A stretch of DNA of 64,000 nt from Prosopocoilus inquinatus. Its lineage: Eukaryota > Arthropoda > Insecta > Coleoptera > Lucanidae. The stretch is taken from contig CM069873.1 of assembly GCA_036172665.1 (NCBI GenBank), positions 38,678,001 through 38,742,000 of the forward strand, read 5' to 3'. Positions 54,403 to 64,000 of the stretch are shown one piece after another. Position 1 is the stretch's first letter. Each line of letters opens with the position of its first letter. Made by a program: the position numbers and the translations under genes. The notes under the pieces were generated by a model. The model was not told the DNA's origin and searched no databases. It saw only the letters and a list, made by a program, of their open reading frames with translations.

Positions 54403-55679
54403 TATACCAGTTGCCACCAAAATTTAATTAGGTATAATTGTTTATTAGAATTTTCAACATAATTAAATAATAAAAAAATACGTCCTCATTTTCTATCTAT
54501 ATTTTTCGTTTTCCCAATGACTATTCTATTGGAGTCAGAAATAAATTTAGTACTAATCAAGTATTTCATGAAATTAATATAGTTACTTATTAATAAATTT
54601 ATTTTATTTATATAATAAATTGACATGATTCCGTTTATTTTAAATTAAACTGCTCAAATCACTTTATTTTACCGATTTTGTGAATTGTCGGTATTTTCTT
54701 TATTCCCCACAGCTCTTAAGCCATTAAATTCTATTATGATCCCCCCTACTTTGTAATTTAAGGAGAATACTAATATTACAATATGGCCATCTACCAGGTA
54801 AAACTGTAAAGTCAATATTCTTCGCATGCAAAAGATGCCGTCACTTCCTAAACGATATTTACTTATGCAATCTGACAAGCAGAGAATGCGATCCCCACCA
54901 AATGAAACGCGCCCTTAAGAATTTACATTTATTTGACCCGTAGCATAAAAAACCGTATGCATACTTTTATTTAATATCACCCTAGCTCCAAGCTTTCTGG
55001 TTTGTCGCAGAGTGGTAATGGTTGGTAATTATGATCATTAGCCGTGACTGCGACCGACTTACTACATGTTTACCTTCTTTGCCTCACAAACTAGGGAAGT
55101 GCAGAAACGCCAGTTCGAAGCAAATTCAACCGAACAATAATCGACAGATTAAAATTCCATCTCTCACATAGAACATGCAATGGCCCCCTCCAAGTGTCAG
55201 TTCCGTTGCCTGCGAAACTAATACTTAACTCTTAAAATTTTAATTTTAATTTTATCGACACTAGCTGATTATTTTAAATACGACAACACCCAACAACAAT
55301 AACAATACCAATATAAGTACCAATAAAGATACTAATAAAAGTAACAGTAATACTGATAACTATAACAGATGATTTAAACGTGAATCAATATCCTTGCCAT
55401 AGAAAACGATGTGAAGAGCACCACGGTCATAATTTTAAAAATTTTCTATGTTCTTATTAATGTTAGATCAATTGTTATTATTATTATTATTATTACGGTT
55501 ACAATTTTACAGTTATTTTCATTGGTATTGTCATTGTCGTTCGTTGCATTCCTTAGCGTTACCTAGTCTTACCTAAAATAATAAGAGACTATTGGTAAAA
55601 TAAAAATTAAATATGCATATCGTCTGTAATGTCATAAATCAAATGAGTGTTATTTTTAACAGACTAGAAACTAGAAACA
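54403..55679. other. non-coding, no gene seen
   Basis: AT-rich spacer with short (AAC/AAT)-type simple repeats at 55280-55350 and TTATTA at 55470-55495. Confidence 0.4.
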
Positions 55680-56315
55680 GACTCAATACAGATTTTCTAA
55701 ATAAAATCAACGATATTATATACAAAATATTCCATTAGAAGATGGAATAATGCTGTTTTATGAATTTACAAATTTCACATCTGACTGTGTGTAGGCTTGT
55801 TGTGTAGCACATGCTGAACCTTATATCATTGAAAAGCTTAATCAAAGGCTTATTAAATTGAGTCATAAAATGTATTTTGTTCCATTTAAACTAACCGAGT
55901 AAAATAAACATCGGAGTTATGAATCACCCTGTGTAAAATAATAGGAATATATTCGAGAGGGAAATTGTTTTCTGTTCCATAGAAGTTTGTGATGTTACTG
56001 TAAAATTTGCCGAATATTAATAAACATCTAATCTGTAAAACATCAAATAATATAATTTTTTAACATTAAAATGTTAATATCTCAAAAACTATTAGGTACA
56101 GGTACATAATATACTTATAGTAAATTTAAATCTACTCTTAAGGGCGAATCGAAATAAACCATAAGATACAGTATATTCCATAAAAAAAAAACATAACTTT
56201 GGTCTGGCACAGCCACACGGAACGTTCTGTATAATTGTAACTAATTTTAAATCAGACACTTATACCATAGGTAAGTAATAGCGAAAACAGATTTAAAAAA
56301 TCTGCATTAATATAG
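55680..56315. repeat. right arm of the 5.6-kb inverted repeat
   Basis: Complement of 50650-51310; see that arm. Confidence 0.85.
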
Positions 56316-56355
56316 GCGCTATCTACCGAATACGCACTATTGGCGCACCCTGTAT

Positions 56356-56955
56356 ATATACCGGGTGTCCTGCGCCAAGTTCTCACCCTTCTAGAATCTT
56401 TATTTATTAATCGATTAACCTGAATTTTGGAAACAGTAAATTAAACAAAAAATAGAATTTTTCAACATACTGCTAGTCGTCATAAGACTTCCGGTTTCGC
56501 TGGAAGTGATATCAATTTTCTTATTTTAAATGGAATACCTTATATATTTTTACATATTTGAAACTTACGGATCATTATGAGTCTGAACACATATGAATTA
56601 TTAGTTTTAGTTTCCATGACAACGAAAAAAAAAACTTTTTTATTTCTTAATCTAGAAAGCTATGAATCGCATTTTTTCGATCTAATGTATTTTGATTTTT
56701 AACATTTTTACAGCATTTGAAATTTTCATTAGGTCTTAACTCATTTTTTTCTATAGAACCTCATATGTTTCTTAGCTTAGTTCAACAGAATATTTTTTTC
56801 TAATTACGCTGATAACAAAGACGTCATATTTTCTTTGAAAATAATTTAAAATTGAGAATGTCTTATTGAAATTTTAAACTCCCATTATTTCACATGACTT
56901 TCAAAGAAAATATGATGTATTTCGTTTCAACGTACTCAGAAAGTTCAGTCTGTTC
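56356..56955. repeat. fold-back repeat family B, copy 2
   Basis: Same orientation and order of motifs as 34321-35035 (CCGGGTGTCC, CTTCTAGAATCTTTATTTAT, CTTCCGGTTTCGC) with a truncated right arm. Confidence 0.75.
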
Positions 56956-57235
56956 ATCACTATTACATCACAATTGCGAATAAGAAAGTCGTTTTTGGTT
57001 TGCAGTGGGAATGTTGAACTACGTCTCTGCTGACGAAGCCCTAAACAGGGCTGAAACAGCTGTACAGAGGCTGCTCGAGGTTTTCACTGCAACCAAAAAT
57101 GATTTGCAACAAAATTTTTAAAACTTTCATTATGCCTTTACAGCAAGCGTGGCCGCCTTGCATGGGGGACTTATTAGGTAGCAAATCCGTTTCAATTTGC
57201 CTAACCCACTGCAATGTCAGGTCAAAAAGCGAACG
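56956..57235 (+). repeat. dispersed repeat family A, copy 3 (rotated)
   Basis: The second half of the family consensus (56960-57118) precedes the first half (57130-57235), joined by AACTTTCATTATGCC, as expected for a slice of a tandem array. Confidence 0.7.
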
Positions 57236-57239
57236 TAGG

Positions 57240-57580
57240 TTGTCGCTGTTTTATCTGAAATTTTCTTGAATTTAAAAGATTTTTGGCCCCCAAAATTACG
57301 GTTTTCTCCCACTATGCATCGTGCCTTATCAGTGTCACTAAAGTTGAGTCGAATCTGAATTTTCTTACGATTTAGTCTGACTTTTAATAACTTTATGAAT
57401 GGTCTTGAATGTGACACATTCAATCCCAAAGTCCTTCTCAAGTCTGAGTCTTTTAAAAAGTTGTAAATAACTTTAGGGATGATGGCTTTTTTTTGAGATT
57501 TCTGCATCCGAACTACCGGTGTCTTTTAGGGCTCGAATTCGACTCTTTTCGAATTCTGTAGGTTTGCGTCCCTTAGGCAT
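57240..57580 (-). pseudogene. Tc3-like transposase N-terminal helix-turn-helix, degraded
   Basis: It starts at an ATG near 57580 with MPKGRKPTEFEKSRIRALKD, then a frame change near 57495 into IPKVIYNFLKD and LRRTLGLNVS. The combination of a Pro-Lys-Gly start, a helix-turn-helix and NFLKD is typical of Tc3/Tc1-like DNA-binding domains. No catalytic part is present. Confidence 0.55.
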
Positions 57581-57987
57581 GACGCAGATAAAAAAGTTAC
57601 ACAAGAAAAATCAATCGGTTAACGGAAAATTATTAACAGTAGAATGACAGTTGCATACTTTCCAATGTGCGCTATTATTTATTGACACTTTTTTAAGCGA
57701 ACTTGTTTAACGTGATAGGGATTCTTGTCCCAGGTGTCCGGTAAAAGAAACCTATACAAAATTTTTATTATAAGTGTAATTTGAACCGTATTTTTAGTAT
57801 ATAATATGTGGCGTCTTGGTTGAACAAACAAACAAACATCAAAGATTTATGGCAATTTATTTAAATTTTCGTAGGTGCGCTATAATTTCTTGACTCTCAT
57901 TACGTATGGCTGTACACAAATCTTTAAAGCCAGGAATAATCCAAAGCCTCTGGCCTTTTAAAGATTTCAGCCAGTATTTTAGTTGTA

Positions 57988-58567
57988 TTGGGTGTCTCAT
58001 AACCTACGGAGGAGATTAAAAGGGTAACTAGAGGAGATCAAATTAAAGCTTTTTTCTTAATGAATTTTGGATAAAAAATCAATAAGTTTGAGTTTGAAGT
58101 GAAATTTATTGACGAGCAAATGTTACTACCTCTAGTAATGTTTATTTTACGTTTTAAATTCAAATTTGGGGCAATTATGAGTTAATTGCTTTAAGATAAA
58201 CAACTATTTAAAAAAATGTAGTCACGTTAAAGTTACGGCTATTTCATTTTTCCTTTTTAATGCCCAAAAACGGGTTTTCATGCCTAATAATTAAAAACAA
58301 AACTAGGAAACAGATTAACATAGACATTTTATAAATGGTGGCTTTGATAAATTTAGAGTTTATTTAACAATAAAGTTACATTTTGTAAAATAATTTTTAT
58401 TAATTAAGAAGCTGCAGGTGTAAATTAAAGAAGACATTAAGAAAGTTAAACTGCTGTAACTTTCTTATTAATGCGTTTTGGTAAAAAAGGAATTAAGAAA
58501 ATAGGTTTATTTTGATGTCCTATAGCTGCCTTTTCAATCTTCTCCGTACGTTAAGAGACACCCAGTA
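57988..58567. mobile_element. TA-flanked non-autonomous element
   Basis: About 38-bp imperfect terminal repeats: TTGGGTGTCTCATAACCTAC and complement CTGGGTGTCTCTTAACGTAC, each followed by GGAG(G/A)AGATT. A tip copy occurs at about 40976. Confidence 0.65.
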
Positions 58568-58639
58568 TAAGCGGTAAATTTCTGTAATTTGGGTTTTTTT
58601 TGAGAAATAGAAAAATAAGAAAACCCACTACTTATCTGT

Positions 58640-58790
58640 ACTGCTTGGCCGCCTTGTATGAAATGTTTTGGTTTGAAGTGGAACTCTCGAGCTACGCTTC
58701 TGCTGATGAAGTCCCAAATAGGACTGAAATAACTGTACAGAGACTGATCGAGGGATTCACTGCATTCAAAAACGATGTTGACGCATTTGA
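58640..58790 (+). repeat. dispersed repeat family A, copy 4 (partial)
   Basis: CTTGGCCGCCTTG, CGAGCTACGCTTCTGCTGA and CGAGGGATTCACTGCA identify it. Confidence 0.65.
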
Positions 58791-58860
58791 ATTTTTACCG
58801 GCTAAACCGGCTTAGTGCATTAGCGGACCGATGGATGTCGCTTGCTGTACGAGATCCATG

Positions 58861-60354
58861 AGTGGTAGGAATAAGCCGATTCTGGAACCTCCTCCGACCT
58901 TGACCAATAAAAGTCAAGGTCAAGGTCGGAGGAGGTTCCAGAATCGGCCTATTCCTGACGTGACCTCACCATGACCTTAAACTTCAAGGCCATGACCTTG
59001 AGGTGACCTCGATCAAGGTCAAGATTGGAGGAGGTTCCAGAATCGATCTGTTCCTAACGTAACCGAGAGGTAACTTTGAAATGACCTTGAGGGTTCAAGG
59101 TTAAGATCGGAGGAGGTTCTAAAATTTGCTTTGTACCGATGTAACTACAAGGTTAAGGATCAAGTCAGAGGAGGTTGCAAAATCTCAATATCATTGACGT
59201 GACCTCACCATTATCTCTAAAAGCGAGGTCAGAGAAGGGTTCCAAAAATTATCTATCCTTGACGTGACCTTAACTTGACGGAGGATCCAAAAACGGTTTA
59301 TCTTGAATACGACCGTAAGGTTGGAGGAGGTAGGGACCCCCACCTAAAATCTTGTTATATAAGATTCTTCATTTGGGAATAGATTCAGTTGTTACAGAAC
59401 TGTGAGTTGTGTTGTTAAGTTAATCACCTACCTACATACATAAAAGTAAGTTTAAATCATCTTATTGTAATAATTTATAATTTGTATATTTTTATTGTAT
59501 TTAACAGTGACATCTAAACAAGTGGATTTTTTCCTGAAACAAAAGAGAACGCACGTGAACGATCCTTGTGATGACGTACAGAAGAAAAGACTTCTGACTG
59601 AAAACGTTGACAAACCAAAAGAAGAAAAGCCGGATGAGCACGGTTTGAATATGTCCTCAGTTCGAAACGAGTTTCAGTTTGAAATACTCTCCCAGCCTTA
59701 CTTCACAGATGAAGATTTTCGTCAATGTGATACTAATGAGACAGCACCTTCCGAGATTTCAGAAGCAAGAGAGGTGACTGACGTAGATCAGTTGCCACTT
59801 TTAGCTCAAAGTGTGTATTTTCTAAATAAGAGCCGTACGAAGTGGATTTGTGTCGGACTATGTACCGAAACATTTTTGATCCGATAATACCTATTATGGG
59901 TTCCAAAAGGCAGAGCATATCGTTTTTAGAAGAGGAATGGAAAGAATTTTGTTCTTATAACTACACTTTGAAGTCGTATTTTACTGAGAAGAAAACTAAT
60001 TTTCCGGTAATGAAAATCAGCTCAGAAAAGGCGTCTTTCGAACGCATCGAAGGAACGAAAATACTAAAATTAGAAAGAGGAGTGGAGACATTATATATAT
60101 CTTATAAAGGTCTTTTGGAGCTCTGGAAATTGTGTGATATTATATTATATCGTTTAGAAGTTTTGAAATAATTGAACTATAAATCATTCTATAGCAACAT
60201 GATTCCATGCTTGAGTGTTATGGAAAGTGATATGAAGACAAATGTTAAATCATTTCTTAATAATGAAATATCTGAGAAAGGAGCAGTTACAAATGAATTA
60301 ATGATGTTTGGAATTAGTAAATTAGTTTTTGATATAAGTATGCATAAAGCTGTT
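58861..60354. mobile_element. Polinton copy 2, one end only
   Basis: The reverse complement of copy 1's right end (20336-21837) with about 95% identity by eye: tip AGTGGTAGGAATAAGCC, hairpin, ~60-bp repeats, promoter, intron and unknown gene. It ends exactly where a BEL LTR begins (TGTCGG at 60355), which indicates insertion of the BEL element rather than a Polinton breakpoint. Confidence 0.9.
59445..60354 (+). pseudogene. copy-2 version of the split-start unknown gene, degraded
   Basis: It has the same split start (A at 59445, TG at 59508-59509, intron 59446-59507 of 62 nt) and the same order of motifs as the 20.3-21.2 kb gene. A frameshift near 59880, an indel near 59990 and a CAA-to-TAA change at 60169 disrupt it, and the last codons are replaced by the BEL LTR. 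Conservation of the splice signals in both copies supports the gene model. Confidence 0.85.
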
Positions 60355-63300
60355 TGTCGGTGACGAACTTCTCTTTCTTGGAGATGTCGGCACTGCTTCA
60401 TCACCCACGGGTTGTAAGGCCGTATAGGTTTACTTTTAATTATTTGGTGACAGTTTTAATGAAAATCACGCAGTCTTAAAATTACTATTTATTACACAAA
60501 TAAAAAGCAAATTAACACTGCACTAGATCTCCTACGACAGTAATATATACGAAGCAAGGTAAAACTAAAGTAATGTAAAATAACCGAACGCGACTTGATA
60601 TGTTACAAAAATTGTGTTATGTAACGTTATATGTTGCGTTACATAACTTTGTGTGTGTACGATCTACTTAAGATCGAACGTTGCGAAATGATGCGATGAT
60701 CAACAATGATCAAGAAAATGATGATGTGTTGTGTGTGTTACAGAATATATACTCTACAAAGAGAGGGGAACATAAAGAACAACTAAAGTGATTCATGGAA
60801 ATTAATAAAATCAGGAACATGGGTGATTTCTAACCGTGAATAATTCGAAGAAGTTCACAAGGTGGTCGAAGGAAGCTTAATGGATTTGATAATGCACTTG
60901 AATGCTTGTGAAACTAGATGAGCGAGTGAGTGTCTTCCGCGAAGGTAAAAACATGGTACTCTAATCCTTCGATGCAGGTGTGGGACGTTTTATGCGTGTC
61001 GCACGTGTATTATCTAATACGGAGAAATTAAGAGGTATGAGATTAACAAGCAACCTGCGTTCTAACAAGGGTAGAAGCCAAAAAATGGATAAGATTTAAA
61101 CTACGAAGAATCAGACACCAGATAGGTCATATTTGTTCGTAGAAAATCTGGAACTTAAGTTGTTGCACTTAAGTGATTTGATGTTCAGAGTATTCGGATA
61201 AAAAATAATAGATTTTTATGTGTTAGATTAATATTAAGTGATACGCAGAAAGGTAAAGCCAAAAATTCCAAATGAGATTTACTCGGAAGGACTGTCCGAC
61301 GATGTGAAAATGCGTAAATATTTCGAATTTGAAATGGTCCGCAAAAGTCCACGCCACTGTTGGCGAATTGCTTCGTTTTCTCTAAACGACTATTTGGCAG
61401 ATCACCCATAATGTGCGTTTCGGGTGAAGGTTTCGCCTTGAAGCAAGTAATGCATGTCTTCAAGCATAATTTAACTGAGTTGCGTAATGATAATGGCCAA
61501 AATTGACATCGAATTGCTGCAATTGTGCCTTGAATGCCAGCACGAAGTTGTCGCTTGTGGTAATAATTTATTACCAATGATGTAAATACGTGTTTGGCGG
61601 GTAACAGAATCGAATGTCTCTGAGAATAAGGTAGTGAAGAGTTTTTAAGGCGACCACCAACTCTGATGACGCCGTCCTGGTCGAGAAAGGGATTTAATGA
61701 AAGAAGATTACTTTTGGAATTAACTGACCCTGACTCTATTAAATGCTTTAGGTCAGACTAAAAGCATTCCCTTTGGACGATTATGACTAATCGAGTGAGT
61801 GCTAGTTGTATGTCGTCTTTGTTAATGTAGCTGATGCGAGGAACTGATGCTTGATTCTTCAAACGATTTTTGATTATGCTGATGAAACGCAAACAGCAAG
61901 CGGTGACCCTGAGTAGCTTGATGTATGACGAATATCGTAAGAAAAACTCGTTGGTTTTATTATTGGAACTGAAGCAAGATATAGAAACCTTTTCTTCTGG
62001 TAGAACTTCTGTATCCATGGCTATCTCTTGACTGAGTTCCAGTAGAATGTCCACTGAGAGCCACTTCGGATCATGCCACCAAAGTGAAGAATTCTGAAGC
62101 TCTATGGGGCTCATGCCCCTGGATATTATGTCTGCAGGATTTTCTTCAGACCACACGTGGCTGCATAAATTTACGTCTGTCAGTTCTCTTATTTCGCATA
62201 CACGATTGGCCACAAAAGTTTTCCACTTTCGGTTGATCGATTTGATCCAAGCTAGAACGATTGTTGAGTCTGTCCAGTATTGTATTTTACTGAACTCAAC
62301 GTTGATAGTTTCAGAAATTTTATCAACCAATCTTGCTAATAATAATGCTCCGCATAATTCAAGTCTAAGAAGCGACGTGTGTTTTATTGAAGCAACCTTT
62401 GATTTGGCGCATAATAAATGGGAAAAAATATTTCCTTCACGAGTTACAGTTTTAATGTAAACGCAGCATCCATATGCAAGTTCGCTGCTGTCACAAAAAC
62501 CGTGCAACTCTAAACGTGCAAATTTATCGGTATAAATTACCTTTCTAGGTATTTTGAATACTGATAGCGTTTCAATTTGACTTGAAAGGTTTTTGAATTG
62601 TGTGTATATGTCGACTGGTACCGATTCATCCCAATCGAGTTTCATTTGCCAAAGTTTTTGAATCATGATTTTTCCGTTTATGATTACAGGACCGATTAAT
62701 CCTAAAGGATCATAAAGACTAGCGATAAATGATAAAATTGATCTTTTCGTTACTTTGCTAATTGCGCTTATTTTTGGACAATGAAAGAGGAGCAAGTCGC
62801 TTTTAGAATTCCAAAGCAGTCCTAATGCCTTAGTATTTTCTTTATCCAGCGAATAAGTTTGTTCTTCGACAACGGCAGCATCAAAATCAATAAGTGATTC
62901 AGTGCAATTTGAAATCCATTTTCTTAGTTCAAATTCTCCTTTTTGCAGAAGTTCCGTTGTTTCAGAAATGTTTTTTCTTGCTTCATTAACAGTAGATGCT
63001 TCTGATATCAAGTCATCCACGTAGAAGTCCCTCTTTGTTATTTTTGAACCAATGGGGAACGTGCTATTTTCTTCTTTGGCTAATCTTTGAAGACATCGAG
63101 TGGCCAAGTATGACGCGGATGCGGTGCGGTAAGTGACAGTCGCTAATTGGTAAGTTCTTATCGGTTCTTTAATACTCTCTCTCCAAAGAATCCTCTGAAA
63201 GCGACGTTCAGATTCATCTAGAAGAATCTGCCTGTACATTTTGGCTACATAAGCAGTAAAAACTATTTGATGCGTGGGAAATCTGGTGATTATGCTGAAT

Positions 63301-64000
63301 AGATCCTGTTGCATGGTAGGTCCTACCATCAATTAATCGTTAATGGATGTGCCTAAAGATGTTTTAGCTGATCCGTCAAAGACAACGCGTAACTTGGTAG
63401 TGGTGCTAGATGGTTTCTCGACGCCATGATGTGGCAAGTAATATCCAAATGACCTACTAGACTCAAAATCGGTTTTGTTCACGAGAGTCATGTGGCCTAA
63501 ATCTGCATATTCTCTTAGAAAATCAATGTATTGATTTTTAAGATCAGGATTGTTGTACAATCGACGTTCAAGATTGTGAAATTGTTTCAAAGCTAAACTA
63601 TATGATTCTTCCAACAGATTTGGGTCTTGTTTGAAAGGAAGCTAGACAACAAAGCGTCCGTCTTTATTTCGCCTCACGGTTTTCAGAAAATACTCCTCGC
63701 ACATTTGCTCTTCAGCGGTGAAGTTGACTTTACGATCGAAATTTTCCAGTTTCCAGAATGACGTGAGTAATTCGTCTAGAGTGGTATTGATAGACAGATT
63801 GCAAGCTACAGGGCTGTAATTTGTGCAGACTTGTGTGGATGCCCCGGATACAATCCATCCGAAATGCGTCTTCTGGAGGCAAGGATGTTTGCTTTGATTT
63901 GACCAATGCACATTAACTTCCAAAATAAATCTACTCCAATGAGCATATCAATAGGACCGGATTGATTGAAGTGAGGATCGGCAAGTTTTATGTTTCTGGG
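60355..64000 (-). mobile_element. BEL/Pao LTR retrotransposon, partial in window
   Basis: Transcribed leftward. The 3' LTR starts (window orientation) at TGTCGGTGACG, 60355, a typical BEL/Pao LTR terminus; its other edge (somewhere before about 61200) could not be fixed. 60364-61184 holds LTR and untranslated sequence with no gene. Pol runs from the right edge leftwards, and the 5' part lies outside the window. Confidence 0.85.
61185..64000 (-). pseudogene. pol: BEL/Pao Pol: protease, RT, RNase H, integrase start
   Basis: Reading leftwards from 64000: end of the A17-type protease (SGPIDMLIGVDLFW), a frameshift near 63880, then LQKTHFGWIVSG. A TAG at about 63642 and a TAA near 63335 interrupt the linker and RT start. 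RT proper contains AKMYRQILLDESERRFQRILW and the catalytic DFYVDDLIS. RNase H shows HGFCDSSELAYGC, YWTDSTIVLAWIKS and NPADIISRGM. A TAA at 61758 precedes the integrase zinc region (YYHKRQLRAG, CLKTCITCFKAKP) and VDFCGPFQ, after which the integrase core is lost. At least four disablements, so the copy is dead. Confidence 0.92.

Noticed and set aside
62104..62460. 118-residue + strand frame in the BEL Pol region
   Set aside because: Shadow of the RNase H domain read on the - strand.
1..64000. CRISPR arrays, bacterial operons, ribosomal RNA
   Set aside because: The direct repeats seen are minisatellite, satellite or transposon in nature. Introns, TATA/TCAGTT promoters and insect transposons indicate a eukaryote.

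Overview
The window is eukaryotic, AT-rich and almost entirely transposon-derived. Polinton/Maverick, BEL/Pao, Ty3/gypsy, mariner, Tc1, hAT and Harbinger-like sequences, arthropod TATA/TCAGTT promoters and short GT-AG introns point to an insect or other arthropod chromosome. I see no convincing single-copy host gene.

The centrepiece is a complete 19,198-bp Polinton/Maverick (adintovirus-like endogenous virus) at 2640-21837, with an exact 6-bp target duplication GTGGTA. Only the protein-primed type DNA polymerase B (3739-7592, one 62-nt intron) is on the + strand. All other genes are on the - strand: integrase, a small unknown protein, a DUF8207-like protein, the packaging ATPase, a spliced proline-rich protein, a long Ser/Thr/Pro-rich protein, then after a 1.7-kb central non-coding region two small unknowns, the major capsid protein, the penton-like minor capsid protein, an adenain-type protease, a phospholipase A2/minor-capsid protein and a spliced gene of unknown function. 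Together these would replicate, package, mature, deliver and integrate the element. The copy is decaying: the major capsid gene and a 16.5-kb gene are frame-shifted, and the protease is reached only through a -1 shift at A AAA AAC and then carries an in-frame TAA before its catalytic cysteine. Each terminus is a perfect 39-bp hairpin, and an array of about seventy 11-bp units matching the NR5A/FTZ-F1 half-site lies just inside the left end.

The Polinton sits in one arm of an older long palindrome (946-2639 plus 21844-22309, against about 22465-24112). The uninterrupted arm preserves the empty insertion site. A 425-bp hAT remnant with an 8-bp duplication lies in the left arm.

From 24 to 58.8 kb there is a dense graveyard: mariner/Tc1 copies (24.5, 28.7, 47.4, 49.0, 57.2 kb), a Harbinger-like element with TAA duplication (25995-27317), a BEL integrase fragment (27.4 kb), a truncated Ty3/gypsy element with a 60-nt tRNA-Leu-derived primer-binding region (35062-37380) abutting a ~165-bp satellite, fold-back elements and several dispersed repeat families.

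At 58861 a second Polinton copy of the same family begins (the counterpart of the right end of copy 1, inverted). It is cut at 60354 by a degenerate BEL/Pao retrotransposon on the - strand that runs off the window, so the rest of this second Polinton probably lies beyond position 64000.
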